Shown: in pieces, positions 17,958 to 25,368 of the stretch
Numbering within the stretch: position 1 is the first letter of the stretch
Layout: each line of letters begins with the position of its first letter
Source of the DNA: Comamonadaceae bacterium G21597-S1
GTDB taxonomy: Bacteria > Pseudomonadota > Gammaproteobacteria > Burkholderiales > Burkholderiaceae_C
DNA: 39,613 bases
Assembly: GCA_027214345.1 (NCBI GenBank)
Contig: JAPWHR010000026.1
Span: 1 to 39,613, forward strand
Direction: 5' to 3'
Made by a program: the position numbers and the translations under genes
The notes under the pieces: model-generated
What the model was told of the DNA's origin: nothing
What the model saw: only the letters and a program-made list of their open reading frames with translations
Database searches by the model: none

Positions 17958-19112
17958 ATGAAAATCACCCGCGTGCACGCAACTCCCCTGAACCTGCCGG
18001 TCTCGGTCGAGATCAACGGTCGCACCAAGACCACCTCGTTGTCGATGTGTCTGGTCAGCATTGAAACCGACACCGGCCTGGTGGGCACCGGCCTGACCGC
18101 CATCACTGAAGAGGAGGTCATCGGCTCCATCGTCAACGACATCGCCGCCCACACGCTGGTCGGCATGGACCCATTGCGCCACGAGCAGATCTGGGAGCGG
18201 ATGTACTGGCTGCTGTCGCCGCGCGGCCAATCGGGTTATGCCAGCCATGCCATTGCCGCGATCGACATTGCCTTGTGGGACATCAAGGGACAGGCCTACG
18301 GCGAACCCTGCTGGAAGCTGCTGGGCGCCGCGCGCGACCAGGTGCCGGTCTACGCCACCTTCGGGTTCGCCTTCTTCGACCGCGACGAGCTCGCGCAGGC
18401 CGCCAGGCAATGGGTCGCACGCGGCTTCAGCCGCCTGAAGATGACGGTCGGTCACCACGCACTGCAGCGGCGCGACGAGCCCCGTCCCCTGGCCGAGGTC
18501 ATCACCGAGGACGTGCAGCGCATCCGCGCCGTGCGCGAAGCCGTGGGGCCGGAGGTCGAGATCTACATCGACGCGAACTGCAGCCTGGACTACTTCCACG
18601 CACTCAAGCTGGCACAGCAGCTCGAACCCTGCAACATTGCATTCTTCGAGGAGCCGGTGTCTCAGAACGACATCCCCAACCTGGTCAAGCTGCGTTCCAA
18701 GACCGCCATCCCGCTGGCCGCCGGCCAGAACGAAGGCCTGGCCAGCCGCTTCCGCGACATGCTGGTAGCCCAGGCCGTGGACGTGGTGCAGCCCAATGCC
18801 TGCATTTCCGGCGGGTTCACGCAGTGCGGCCGGATTGCCGGCATGGCCAGCGCCTTCAACACGCGTTTTGCCAACGGCGGCGCCTGGCCCCACCACAACA
18901 TGCACCTGCACGCCGGGTTGGCGAACGGCTCGCTGGTCGAGTACCACTCGGTCGCGGTCCAGTGCTGCAAGCTGGTCTACGACGACCTGCCCGAGCCGTC
19001 GAACGGGGTGCTGCGACTGCCCACCCGTCCGGGCCTGGGGTTTGCCCCCAACCCGGAGCGGGTCGCAGAACTCGCCAAGCGGCCCGGCTCGCGGGGCGTG
19101 GGCAAAGCCTGA
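17958..19112 (+). CDS. Mandelate racemase / muconate lactonizing enzyme family protein (enolase superfamily)
   Basis: A 384-residue enolase-superfamily protein with an N-terminal capping domain (1-125) and a barrel domain. Such enzymes abstract the proton alpha to a carboxylate, usually giving racemisation or dehydration of an acid. Visible active-site elements are K161 in RLKMTVG, with T163 where a second lysine would stand; metal ligands D205 (IDAN) and E231/E232 (FFEEP); and an Asp-His pair from D275 (VDVVQPN) and H312/H313 (WPHHNMH). The third metal ligand, normally Glu in AAGENE, reads Gln (Q257 in AAGQNE). The start at 17958 matches the family N-terminus MKITRV. It opens the series that continues with the Bug protein 59 bases downstream. 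The exact reaction is unknown; an acid sugar or an aryl hydroxyacid are both possible substrates. Confidence 0.9.
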   Translation: MKITRVHATPLNLPVSVEINGRTKTTSLSMCLVSIETDTGLVGTGLTAITEEEVIGSIVNDIAAHTLVGMDPLRHEQIWERMYWLLSPRGQSGYASHAIAAIDIALWDIKGQAYGEPCWKLLGAARDQVPVYATFGFAFFDRDELAQAARQWVARGFSRLKMTVGHHALQRRDEPRPLAEVITEDVQRIRAVREAVGPEVEIYIDANCSLDYFHALKLAQQLEPCNIAFFEEPVSQNDIPNLVKLRSKTAIPLAAGQNEGLASRFRDMLVAQAVDVVQPNACISGGFTQCGRIAGMASAFNTRFANGGAWPHHNMHLHAGLANGSLVEYHSVAVQCCKLVYDDLPEPSNGVLRLPTRPGLGFAPNPERVAELAKRPGSRGVGKA

Positions 19113-19171
19113 TTTCCATCCAAGCCCGTCACCTTGACGGGCGCCGTATTCACATCCAACAGGAGACAAGC

Positions 19172-20146
19172 ATGAAAATTTTCAACACACTGACACGCCG
19201 CGGCATGGTGCTGGCCGCATTGCTCGGCTTGACCGTCTCGGCCCAAGCGCAGTCGTTCCCGACCAAACCGGTCCGCATCCTGGTGGGTTACTCGGCCGGC
19301 GGCGGTGTCGACACCATGGCGCGCCTGCTGGCACCCCACCTGTCGACCCAGCTCGGCCAGCAGGTCGTGGTCGAGAACCGCGCCGGAGCCGCGGGCCTGA
19401 TCGCCGGCGATGCCGTGGCAAAAGCCGCACCGGACGGATACACGCTGTTGCTCGGGGAAAGTGGCCTCTTGATCGCCCAGCATCTGCAACCGAGCATGAG
19501 TTTTGATCCGATCAAGAGCTTTGCGCCGGTGGCCGGGTTGTTCTATTCGCCGCTGATGATCGTGGCGGGCAACAACGTACCGGCGAAGAACGCCAAGGAA
19601 CTGATCGGCTTGCTCAAGGCCAACCCGGGCAAATACTCCTACGCCAGCTCGGGCGTGGGCACGGTGCAGCACCTCGGCTTCGAGATGCTCAAGGGCCAGA
19701 CCGGCGCCTTCGTGGTGCATGTGCCGTACCGGGGTGCATCGCAGATCGTGCCGGACGTGATCGGCGGCCAGATCCCGTTCGGCGTCGTCAGCGCCACCGC
19801 CGGCATCTCGCAGTCCAAGGCCGGAAAGCTGCAGGCGGTGGCGATGATGAGCAATGTCAACCTGCCTGGCGCCGAGAACGTCACGCCGATGTCCGACGCG
19901 TTGCCCGGCTTCAGCGTCGCACCGCGGCTGATGCTGCTGGCCCCCGCCGGTACACCCGCCCCCATCGTGGACAAGCTGACCGAAGCGGTGCGCGCGGCAC
20001 TGACCAACCCGGAGGTGATCCGCTCGGCCAATCTGCAAGGCGCGGTTCCGGCATTTCTGCCGTCGGCCGAGCTGGCGGCCGACCTGGTGCGGGAGTCGGC
20101 GACCTGGGCCAAGACCATCAAGGAGCAGAAAATCACCGTGGACTGA
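19172..20146 (+). CDS. Bug family (TctC-type) tripartite tricarboxylate transporter substrate-binding protein
   Basis: A 324-residue periplasmic solute-binding protein. The signal peptide covers residues 1-27 with cleavage after AQA. The mature protein begins with the family signature FPTKPVRILVGYSAGGGVD and VVVENRAGAAG, and later has the typical YASSGVGTVQHL and VPYRGASQ stretches. These proteins bind carboxylates and deliver them to a TctAB-type membrane carrier; no tctA or tctB gene is present here, so it is an orphan copy as is common in Burkholderiales. An AGGAG ribosome site lies at 19161-19165. Sitting between an enolase-superfamily enzyme and an arylmalonate-decarboxylase homologue, it probably captures the acid that feeds this pathway. 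Confidence 0.95.
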   Translation: MKIFNTLTRRGMVLAALLGLTVSAQAQSFPTKPVRILVGYSAGGGVDTMARLLAPHLSTQLGQQVVVENRAGAAGLIAGDAVAKAAPDGYTLLLGESGLLIAQHLQPSMSFDPIKSFAPVAGLFYSPLMIVAGNNVPAKNAKELIGLLKANPGKYSYASSGVGTVQHLGFEMLKGQTGAFVVHVPYRGASQIVPDVIGGQIPFGVVSATAGISQSKAGKLQAVAMMSNVNLPGAENVTPMSDALPGFSVAPRLMLLAPAGTPAPIVDKLTEAVRAALTNPEVIRSANLQGAVPAFLPSAELAADLVRESATWAKTIKEQKITVD

Positions 20147-20186
20147 CCCGGTCCGCACCCACCCGACCCGCACAGGAGCATCTGCC

Positions 20187-20978
20187 ATGACTTCCGACCC
20201 CCGGCCCACCATCGGCCTGATCGTTCCCCCCGGCGCCGGCGAGGTGCCGGCGGACGCCGCGTTGCTGTACGGCAACAAGGTTCGCTTCATCGCCCGCGGG
20301 CTGGGCATCGGCGGGGTGTCTCCCGCGGGTTTCGATCCCGTCGTCGACACCATCCTGGACAAGGCACGTGAACTGCGCGACGCCGGCGCACAAGCCATCT
20401 CGCTGATGGGAACCTCGATCAGTTTCTACCGCGGCCTCGCGTTCACCGAGGACCTGCGCGAGTCCATGCAGCAGGCCACCGGCTTGCCTTGCACGACGAT
20501 GAGCCATGCCATCGTCTCGGCACTGCGGGTGCTGGGCATGCAGCGGGTGGCGGTGGCCACCTCCTACATCGGCGAACTCAATGACCGCCTGGTCGACTAC
20601 CTGACCGTATCGGGCTTCGACGTGACCGCCATCGAAGGCCTGTCCATCGTCGGCGTCAAGGAGGTCGGCGAGGTGACGCCGCAGACGCTGACGACGCTCT
20701 CCCAACGGGTGCTGGCCCGCGACCCGTCGGCCGACGGCATCTTCATCTCGTGTGGTGGCCTGTTGACGCTCGACGTCATCCCGCCGCTGGAGCGGGACCT
20801 GCAGCTGCCGGTCACCGCGAGTTCGCCGGCCGGCTTCTGGGATGTGATGCGGCTGGCCGGGCAGGATCCCGCGTCGCCGCAGTATGGCCGGCTGTTCCAG
20901 CCAGCCGGGAACACGGCAGACCCTGCGCCCCAATCGCGTCTGGCGTCAGGTGCCGAACAGCGCCCTGCCACTGCCTGA
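20187..20978 (+). CDS. Arylmalonate decarboxylase homologue (Asp/Glu racemase superfamily)
   Basis: A 263-residue protein of the Asp/Glu racemase superfamily that follows Bordetella bronchiseptica arylmalonate decarboxylase (AMDase) closely in remembered sequence. AMDase removes one carboxylate from disubstituted malonates without a cofactor, giving a chiral acid. The diagnostic residues are in place: LIVPPGAG at 12-19; G75-T76-S77 in LMGTSISFYRG, where racemases carry a cysteine instead of G75; Y127 in TSYIGELN; and the single catalytic C189 in SCGGLLTLD. The numbering is one more than in AMDase. About 23 extra residues at the C-terminus go beyond the usual end near YGRLF. An AGGAG site precedes the start. 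It lies 40 bases after the Bug gene. Maleate isomerase is less likely because it needs two cysteines. Confidence 0.9.
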   Translation: MTSDPRPTIGLIVPPGAGEVPADAALLYGNKVRFIARGLGIGGVSPAGFDPVVDTILDKARELRDAGAQAISLMGTSISFYRGLAFTEDLRESMQQATGLPCTTMSHAIVSALRVLGMQRVAVATSYIGELNDRLVDYLTVSGFDVTAIEGLSIVGVKEVGEVTPQTLTTLSQRVLARDPSADGIFISCGGLLTLDVIPPLERDLQLPVTASSPAGFWDVMRLAGQDPASPQYGRLFQPAGNTADPAPQSRLASGAEQRPATA

Positions 20979-21091
20979 GCCGTACCGACAGCGGCCATAC
21001 CCGTTACCCGCGCCGGCAGCAGCGGGCCCGACCCGGGACCGAACACCGCGCGCTCATACCCGACCGACGCCCCCGTGCCTGGATCTGCCCT

Positions 21092-22267
21092 TTGCTGCTG
21101 AATATTGACGACTACCGGCGCGCCGCGCGCCGCACCCTGCCCGGCTTCGTGTTCGACTATGTCGACGGCGCCGCGGACGACAGGCACTGCCTGGCGCGCA
21201 ACCGCCAGGACCTGGACGCCATCACGCTGGTGCCCCGTGTGCTGTGCGATACCCGCTCGATCGACACCGCGGCCGAGGTGTTCGGCACGCGCTGGCGCTT
21301 TCCGTTTGCCATCGCGCCCACCGGCCTGAACGGCCTGGTCCGGCCCGGCGGTGATGCCGCACTGGCACAGGCCGCCGCCGCCATGGGAGTGCCATTCACG
21401 CAATCCACCGCGTCCAACCAGCGACTGGAATCCGTGCGCCAGGCAGCACCCGACAACCCGCACTGGTTGCAGCTGTACGTGATGCAGGACCGCTCGATCG
21501 CGGAGCAACTGGTGCGCCGCGCCCGGCAGTGCGGCGTGCAGGCGCTGGTGCTGACGGTGGACGTTCCGGTCAGCGGCAACCGCGAACGCGATGCGCGCAA
21601 CGGCTTCTCCCTGCCCTTGCGCCCCACCGCGAAACTGGCCTGGGACCTGGCCAGCCATCCCCGCTGGTCGCTGCGCATGGCGCGCGCGGGCGCGCCGCAA
21701 TTCGCCAACCTGGTCGAGGATCCCGACGCGGAACTGTCGGCTCAGGCGCAGGCGGCGCTGCTCTCGCGCGCGATGGACCGCTCTCTGGTGTGGGACAGCC
21801 TGCCGTGGCTGCGCAGTCTCTGGGACGGACCGCTGTTGATCAAGGGCATCCTGCATCCGCAGGATGCCGCGCTTGCCCTGCAGCACGGCGTCGACGGACT
21901 GATCGTGTCCAACCACGGCGGCCGCCAGCTCGACGCGGCACCGTCCGCCATCAGCGTGCTTCCCGCGATCGTGCAGGCGGTGCGCGGGCAGATTCCGGTG
22001 TTCATGGACAGCGGTGTGCGCCGCGGCGCCGATGTGGCCCGGGCACTGGCACTGGGCGCGCGCGCCGTCTTTGTCGGGCGTCCCGTGCTGTATGGCCTGG
22101 CAACGTCCGGGCAAGCCGGCGCAGAAGCCGTATTGCAGATCCTGGCGCGCGAACTGACACTGGCCATGACGCTGCTGGGCGCGGCCCGGCTGCAGGACCT
22201 CGTGCCGCAAAGCGCGTCAGGCGCTGGCGAAGATGTCGCAGATCAACTGGCGCATCCACATATGTGA
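21092..22267 (+). CDS. FMN-dependent alpha-hydroxy acid dehydrogenase ((S)-mandelate / L-lactate dehydrogenase type)
   Basis: A 391-residue flavoprotein that oxidises an (S)-2-hydroxyacid to the 2-oxoacid. The N-terminus (DYRRAARRTLPGFVFDYVDG), the APTGLNGLVRPGGD stretch, the VDVPVSGNRERD stretch and the signature SNHGGRQLD near 270-278 with its catalytic His and Arg are all present. A region after residue 170 with several Trp and Arg (WDLASHPRWSLRMAR) corresponds to the loop that attaches mandelate dehydrogenase MdlB to the membrane, so inner-membrane association is likely. No ATG or GTG suits the N-terminus; TTG at 21092 is the best start, 113 bases after the decarboxylase gene. The 3' end overlaps the opposing LysR gene by 51 bases. 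Mandelate versus lactate specificity cannot be settled by eye. Confidence 0.9.
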   Translation: MLLNIDDYRRAARRTLPGFVFDYVDGAADDRHCLARNRQDLDAITLVPRVLCDTRSIDTAAEVFGTRWRFPFAIAPTGLNGLVRPGGDAALAQAAAAMGVPFTQSTASNQRLESVRQAAPDNPHWLQLYVMQDRSIAEQLVRRARQCGVQALVLTVDVPVSGNRERDARNGFSLPLRPTAKLAWDLASHPRWSLRMARAGAPQFANLVEDPDAELSAQAQAALLSRAMDRSLVWDSLPWLRSLWDGPLLIKGILHPQDAALALQHGVDGLIVSNHGGRQLDAAPSAISVLPAIVQAVRGQIPVFMDSGVRRGADVARALALGARAVFVGRPVLYGLATSGQAGAEAVLQILARELTLAMTLLGAARLQDLVPQSASGAGEDVADQLAHPHM

Positions 22268-23128
22268 GGGATCGGAGTGCTGGCGCCGGCTCCAGTGCAG
22301 CGACACCGTGAAGTCGCGCAGCGGCAGCTGCGGCGCCACGACGATGTAGCCGCCGCCCGCATTGAATTCCGTCGCGATCTGGCTGGGCATGATGACGGCC
22401 AGGTCCGTGTCGCGCACGATGGCCGGCAAGGCCAGGAAGTTGGATGCGAACAGCTTGATGCGCCCGCGCAGGCCCAGGATCTCCAGCATGCGCAAGGTGT
22501 CCGAATGGGACCGCACCGCCACGAACGACAGGCGCGCGAGCGCCGCCAGGTCGGCACCGCCCTCGCCCACCCTGGTGGCCAGCGGATGGGCGTCGCGCAG
22601 CATCAGCACATAACGCTCCTCGAGCAGTGTCACATGCTCCGTGCCGGTGACGGAGGGCAGGAATCCGAACGCGAAGTCGAGTTCGCCCTTGTCCAGCTGC
22701 TCCGCGATGCCGCCGTGGGGCATGGCATGGCACTCGACGCTGGTGCCCGGGGCCTGCACCTGCAGGGCGGCCATCAGGGCCGGCAGAAAGCGCGCCTCGC
22801 CGATGTCGCTCATGTGCATGCGGTAGTGCCGGCGCGAGGTGCGCGGGTCGAACGCGTAGGTCTGGCGCAACGCATCGGTCAGCTGGCCCAGCGCGGAGCG
22901 CACCGGACCGATCAGATGGTCGGCCATGGGGGTCGGACGCACGCCGCCGTGGGCGCGCGCGAACAGCGCATTGCCGAGCACGGTGCGCAGGCGGGACAGA
23001 CCGTTGCTGGCCGCCGGCTGGCTGATGCCCAGGCGCGCGGCGGCCACGCTGACACTGCCGCTGTCGTAGACCTCCGCGAACAGGCGCAACAGGTTGAGGT
23101 CGATCTGGTCGATCTTCTCGATATTCAT
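22217..23128 (-). CDS. LysR family transcriptional regulator
   Basis: A 303-residue LysR-type regulator of the NodD/LeuO-like branch, as judged from the N-terminus IDQIDLNLLRLFAEVYDSGS and the HTH stretch AAARLGISQPAASNGLSRLR at about residues 34-53. The effector domain spans about 95-295. It diverges from iorA across 86 bases, the classic position for a LysR protein that controls its neighbour. Its last 51 bases overlap the end of the hydroxyacid dehydrogenase gene on the other strand. It most likely regulates iorAB and its own gene. Confidence 0.93.
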   Translation of the reverse strand: MNIEKIDQIDLNLLRLFAEVYDSGSVSVAAARLGISQPAASNGLSRLRTVLGNALFARAHGGVRPTPMADHLIGPVRSALGQLTDALRQTYAFDPRTSRRHYRMHMSDIGEARFLPALMAALQVQAPGTSVECHAMPHGGIAEQLDKGELDFAFGFLPSVTGTEHVTLLEERYVLMLRDAHPLATRVGEGGADLAALARLSFVAVRSHSDTLRMLEILGLRGRIKLFASNFLALPAIVRDTDLAVIMPSQIATEFNAGGGYIVVAPQLPLRDFTVSLHWSRRQHSDPSHMWMRQLICDIFASA

Positions 23129-23134
23129 GAATCA

Positions 23135-23160
23135 AATGAGACTTAGCAGGCTCATATTAT
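23135..23160. promoter_or_regulatory. Candidate LysR operator and promoter between lysR and iorA
   Basis: The 86-base divergent spacer is AT-rich compared with its surroundings. It contains ATGAG at 23136-23140 and CTCAT at 23151-23155 as an inverted repeat with a ten-base spacer, of a size compatible with a LysR half-site pair. A TATTAT box at 23155-23160 could be the -10 of iorA. No convincing -35 is visible, as expected for an activator-dependent promoter. Confidence 0.4.
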
Positions 23161-23214
23161 TGTCGTTATCAATCGCCGGGCCGACACTCCCGCCTTGATC
23201 AACGGAGAACACGC

Positions 23215-25368
23215 GTGGAAGTTTCATTTGGCAAGGAAGTCGAGCAGCTGCGCCAGGGCGCGGGAACCACGTTTCACGGCGAGGGCATCCTGGCCATCAC
23301 CAAGGCCTTGTTGCAGTCCGGCGTGTCCTATGTCGGGGGCTACCAGGGCGCGCCGGTGTCGCACCTGGTCGACGTGATGGTGCAGGCCAAGTCGTACATG
23401 GACGAGCTGGGCGTGCATGTGCAGGCCTGTTCCAACGAGGCATCGGCGGCCGCCATGCTGGGCGCCTCCATACACTACCCGCTGCGCGGTGCCGTGACCT
23501 GGAAATCCATCGTCGGCACCAACGTCGCGTCCGACGCCTTGTCCAACCTGTCGTCGCCGGGGGTGCTGGGCGGGGCCTTGATCGTCGTCGGCGAAGACTA
23601 CGGCGAAGGCGCGTCGGTGATCCAGGAGCGCACCCACGCCTTCGCACTGAAGTCGTCGATGCTGCTGCTCGATCCGCGACCCGACCTGGGCGTGATGGTC
23701 GACATGGTCGAACACGCATTCCGGTTGTCCGAGGCCTCGAACATGCCGGCCATCCTCGAACTGCGCATCCGGACCTGCCATGTCCGCGGCAGCTTCACCT
23801 GCAAGGACAATGTGTCGCCCCAGTGGTCCACGCGCCAGCTGATGGCGGATCCGGCCCGCTTCGACTACAACAAGCTGGCCCACCCGCCGGTGACCTACGC
23901 CCATGAAAAGCGCAAGACCGCCGAGCGGCTGCCCGCCGCGCGCCGCTACATCGTCGAGCACGGCCTGAACGAGCTGATGCCGGGCACGCAGGCCAACGTG
24001 GGCATCGTCGTGCAAGGTGGCCTGTACAACTCGCTGATCCGCGCGCTGCAGCAGTTCGACCTGGCCGACGCCTTCGGGGACAGCGCCGTTCCCATCCTGG
24101 TGCTGAACGTGACCTATCCGCTGGTGCCCGAGCAGGTCGCCGACTTCTTCATCGGCAAACAGGCGGTACTGGTGGTGGAAGAGGGCCAGCCGGAATACAT
24201 CGAACAGGAGATCGCCACGCTGCTGCGCCGGCGCGACATCCAGACGCCGCTGCACGGCAAGGACATGTTGCCCTCGGCCGGAGAATATTCGATCGAGGTC
24301 ATGGCGCGCGGCCTGCTCGCATTCGTGCGCCGCCACCTGCCGGCGCAACCCGTCGACGCGGCGCAGCAGTGGCTCGATGCCAACCAGGAACGGCGCGCCG
24401 GCGTGCCACAGCAGTTCGAACGGCCCTTGCCGGCCCGCCCGCCCGGCTTCTGCGTCGGCTGCCCGGAGCGGCCGGTGTTCTCCGCGCTCAAGCTGGTGCA
24501 GCAGGACGTCGGCAAGGTGCACATCGCCGCCGACATCGGCTGCCACGCGTTCGCGACCTTCGAGCCGTTCTCGTCGGGGCATTCGATCCTGGGCTACGGC
24601 ATGAGCCTGGCCAGCGGCGCCGGTGTGGCACCGATGATGCAGGGCCGCACGTTGGCCATCATGGGCGATGGCGGCTTCTGGCACAACGGCCTCATTACCG
24701 GCGTGCAGTCGGCACTGTTCAACAACAGCGACGCGGTGCTGCTGATCTTCAAGAACGGCTACACGTCGGCCACCGGCACACAGGAGATCATCTCCACGCC
24801 CGACGACGATGCACGCGCCGCCAGCGCCGACAAGCTGGCCAGCCTGACCGACACCAACCAGACCATCGAGACCACGCTCAAGGGCCTGGGCGTGCAGTGG
24901 ATGCGCACCGTGCACACCTACCGCGTCAAGGACATGCGCGCGACGTTGCACGAAGCGTTCACCTCGCCGTTCAACGGCCTGAAGGTGATCGTCGCCGAAG
25001 GGGAATGCCAGCTCGAACGCCAGCGCCGCATCAAGCCCTGGCTGGCCGGCCTGCTCCGGCGCGGCGAACGCGTCATGCGGGTGAAATACGGCGTGGACGA
25101 AGACGTGTGCAATGGCGACCACGCCTGCATCCGCCTGTCGGGTTGCCCCACGCTGACCATCAAGGACAACCCGGACCCGCTCAAGGTCGATCCGGTGGCC
25201 ACCGTGATCGACGGCTGCGTCGGTTGCGGCCTGTGCGGCGAAAACGCGCATGCCGCCACCTTGTGTCCAAGCTTCTACCGGGCCGAAGTCATCACCCATC
25301 CCACGTGGCACGAGCGGCTGCTCGACACGATTCGCGGGCGCCTCGTGCAGGCGATGGCCAAGGCATGA
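23215..25368 (+). CDS. iorA: Indolepyruvate ferredoxin oxidoreductase alpha subunit
   Basis: A 717-residue subunit of a thiamine-diphosphate and iron-sulfur enzyme that oxidatively decarboxylates aryl 2-oxoacids (indolepyruvate, phenylpyruvate) to acyl-CoA with ferredoxin as acceptor. The N-terminal pyrimidine-binding part starts GEGILAITKALLQSGVSYVG. The TPP-binding motif GDGGFWHNG begins at G484 and continues to NNSDAVLL. The ferredoxin-like C-terminus has cysteines at 632, 638 and 644, then C668, C671, C674 and C684, consistent with two clusters. The start is GTG at 23215 with GGAG seven bases upstream. The last four bases overlap the iorB start (ATGA), so translation is coupled. In an aerobe it probably serves aromatic amino-acid or aryl-pyruvate breakdown. 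Confidence 0.93.
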   Translation: MEVSFGKEVEQLRQGAGTTFHGEGILAITKALLQSGVSYVGGYQGAPVSHLVDVMVQAKSYMDELGVHVQACSNEASAAAMLGASIHYPLRGAVTWKSIVGTNVASDALSNLSSPGVLGGALIVVGEDYGEGASVIQERTHAFALKSSMLLLDPRPDLGVMVDMVEHAFRLSEASNMPAILELRIRTCHVRGSFTCKDNVSPQWSTRQLMADPARFDYNKLAHPPVTYAHEKRKTAERLPAARRYIVEHGLNELMPGTQANVGIVVQGGLYNSLIRALQQFDLADAFGDSAVPILVLNVTYPLVPEQVADFFIGKQAVLVVEEGQPEYIEQEIATLLRRRDIQTPLHGKDMLPSAGEYSIEVMARGLLAFVRRHLPAQPVDAAQQWLDANQERRAGVPQQFERPLPARPPGFCVGCPERPVFSALKLVQQDVGKVHIAADIGCHAFATFEPFSSGHSILGYGMSLASGAGVAPMMQGRTLAIMGDGGFWHNGLITGVQSALFNNSDAVLLIFKNGYTSATGTQEIISTPDDDARAASADKLASLTDTNQTIETTLKGLGVQWMRTVHTYRVKDMRATLHEAFTSPFNGLKVIVAEGECQLERQRRIKPWLAGLLRRGERVMRVKYGVDEDVCNGDHACIRLSGCPTLTIKDNPDPLKVDPVATVIDGCVGCGLCGENAHAATLCPSFYRAEVITHPTWHERLLDTIRGRLVQAMAKA

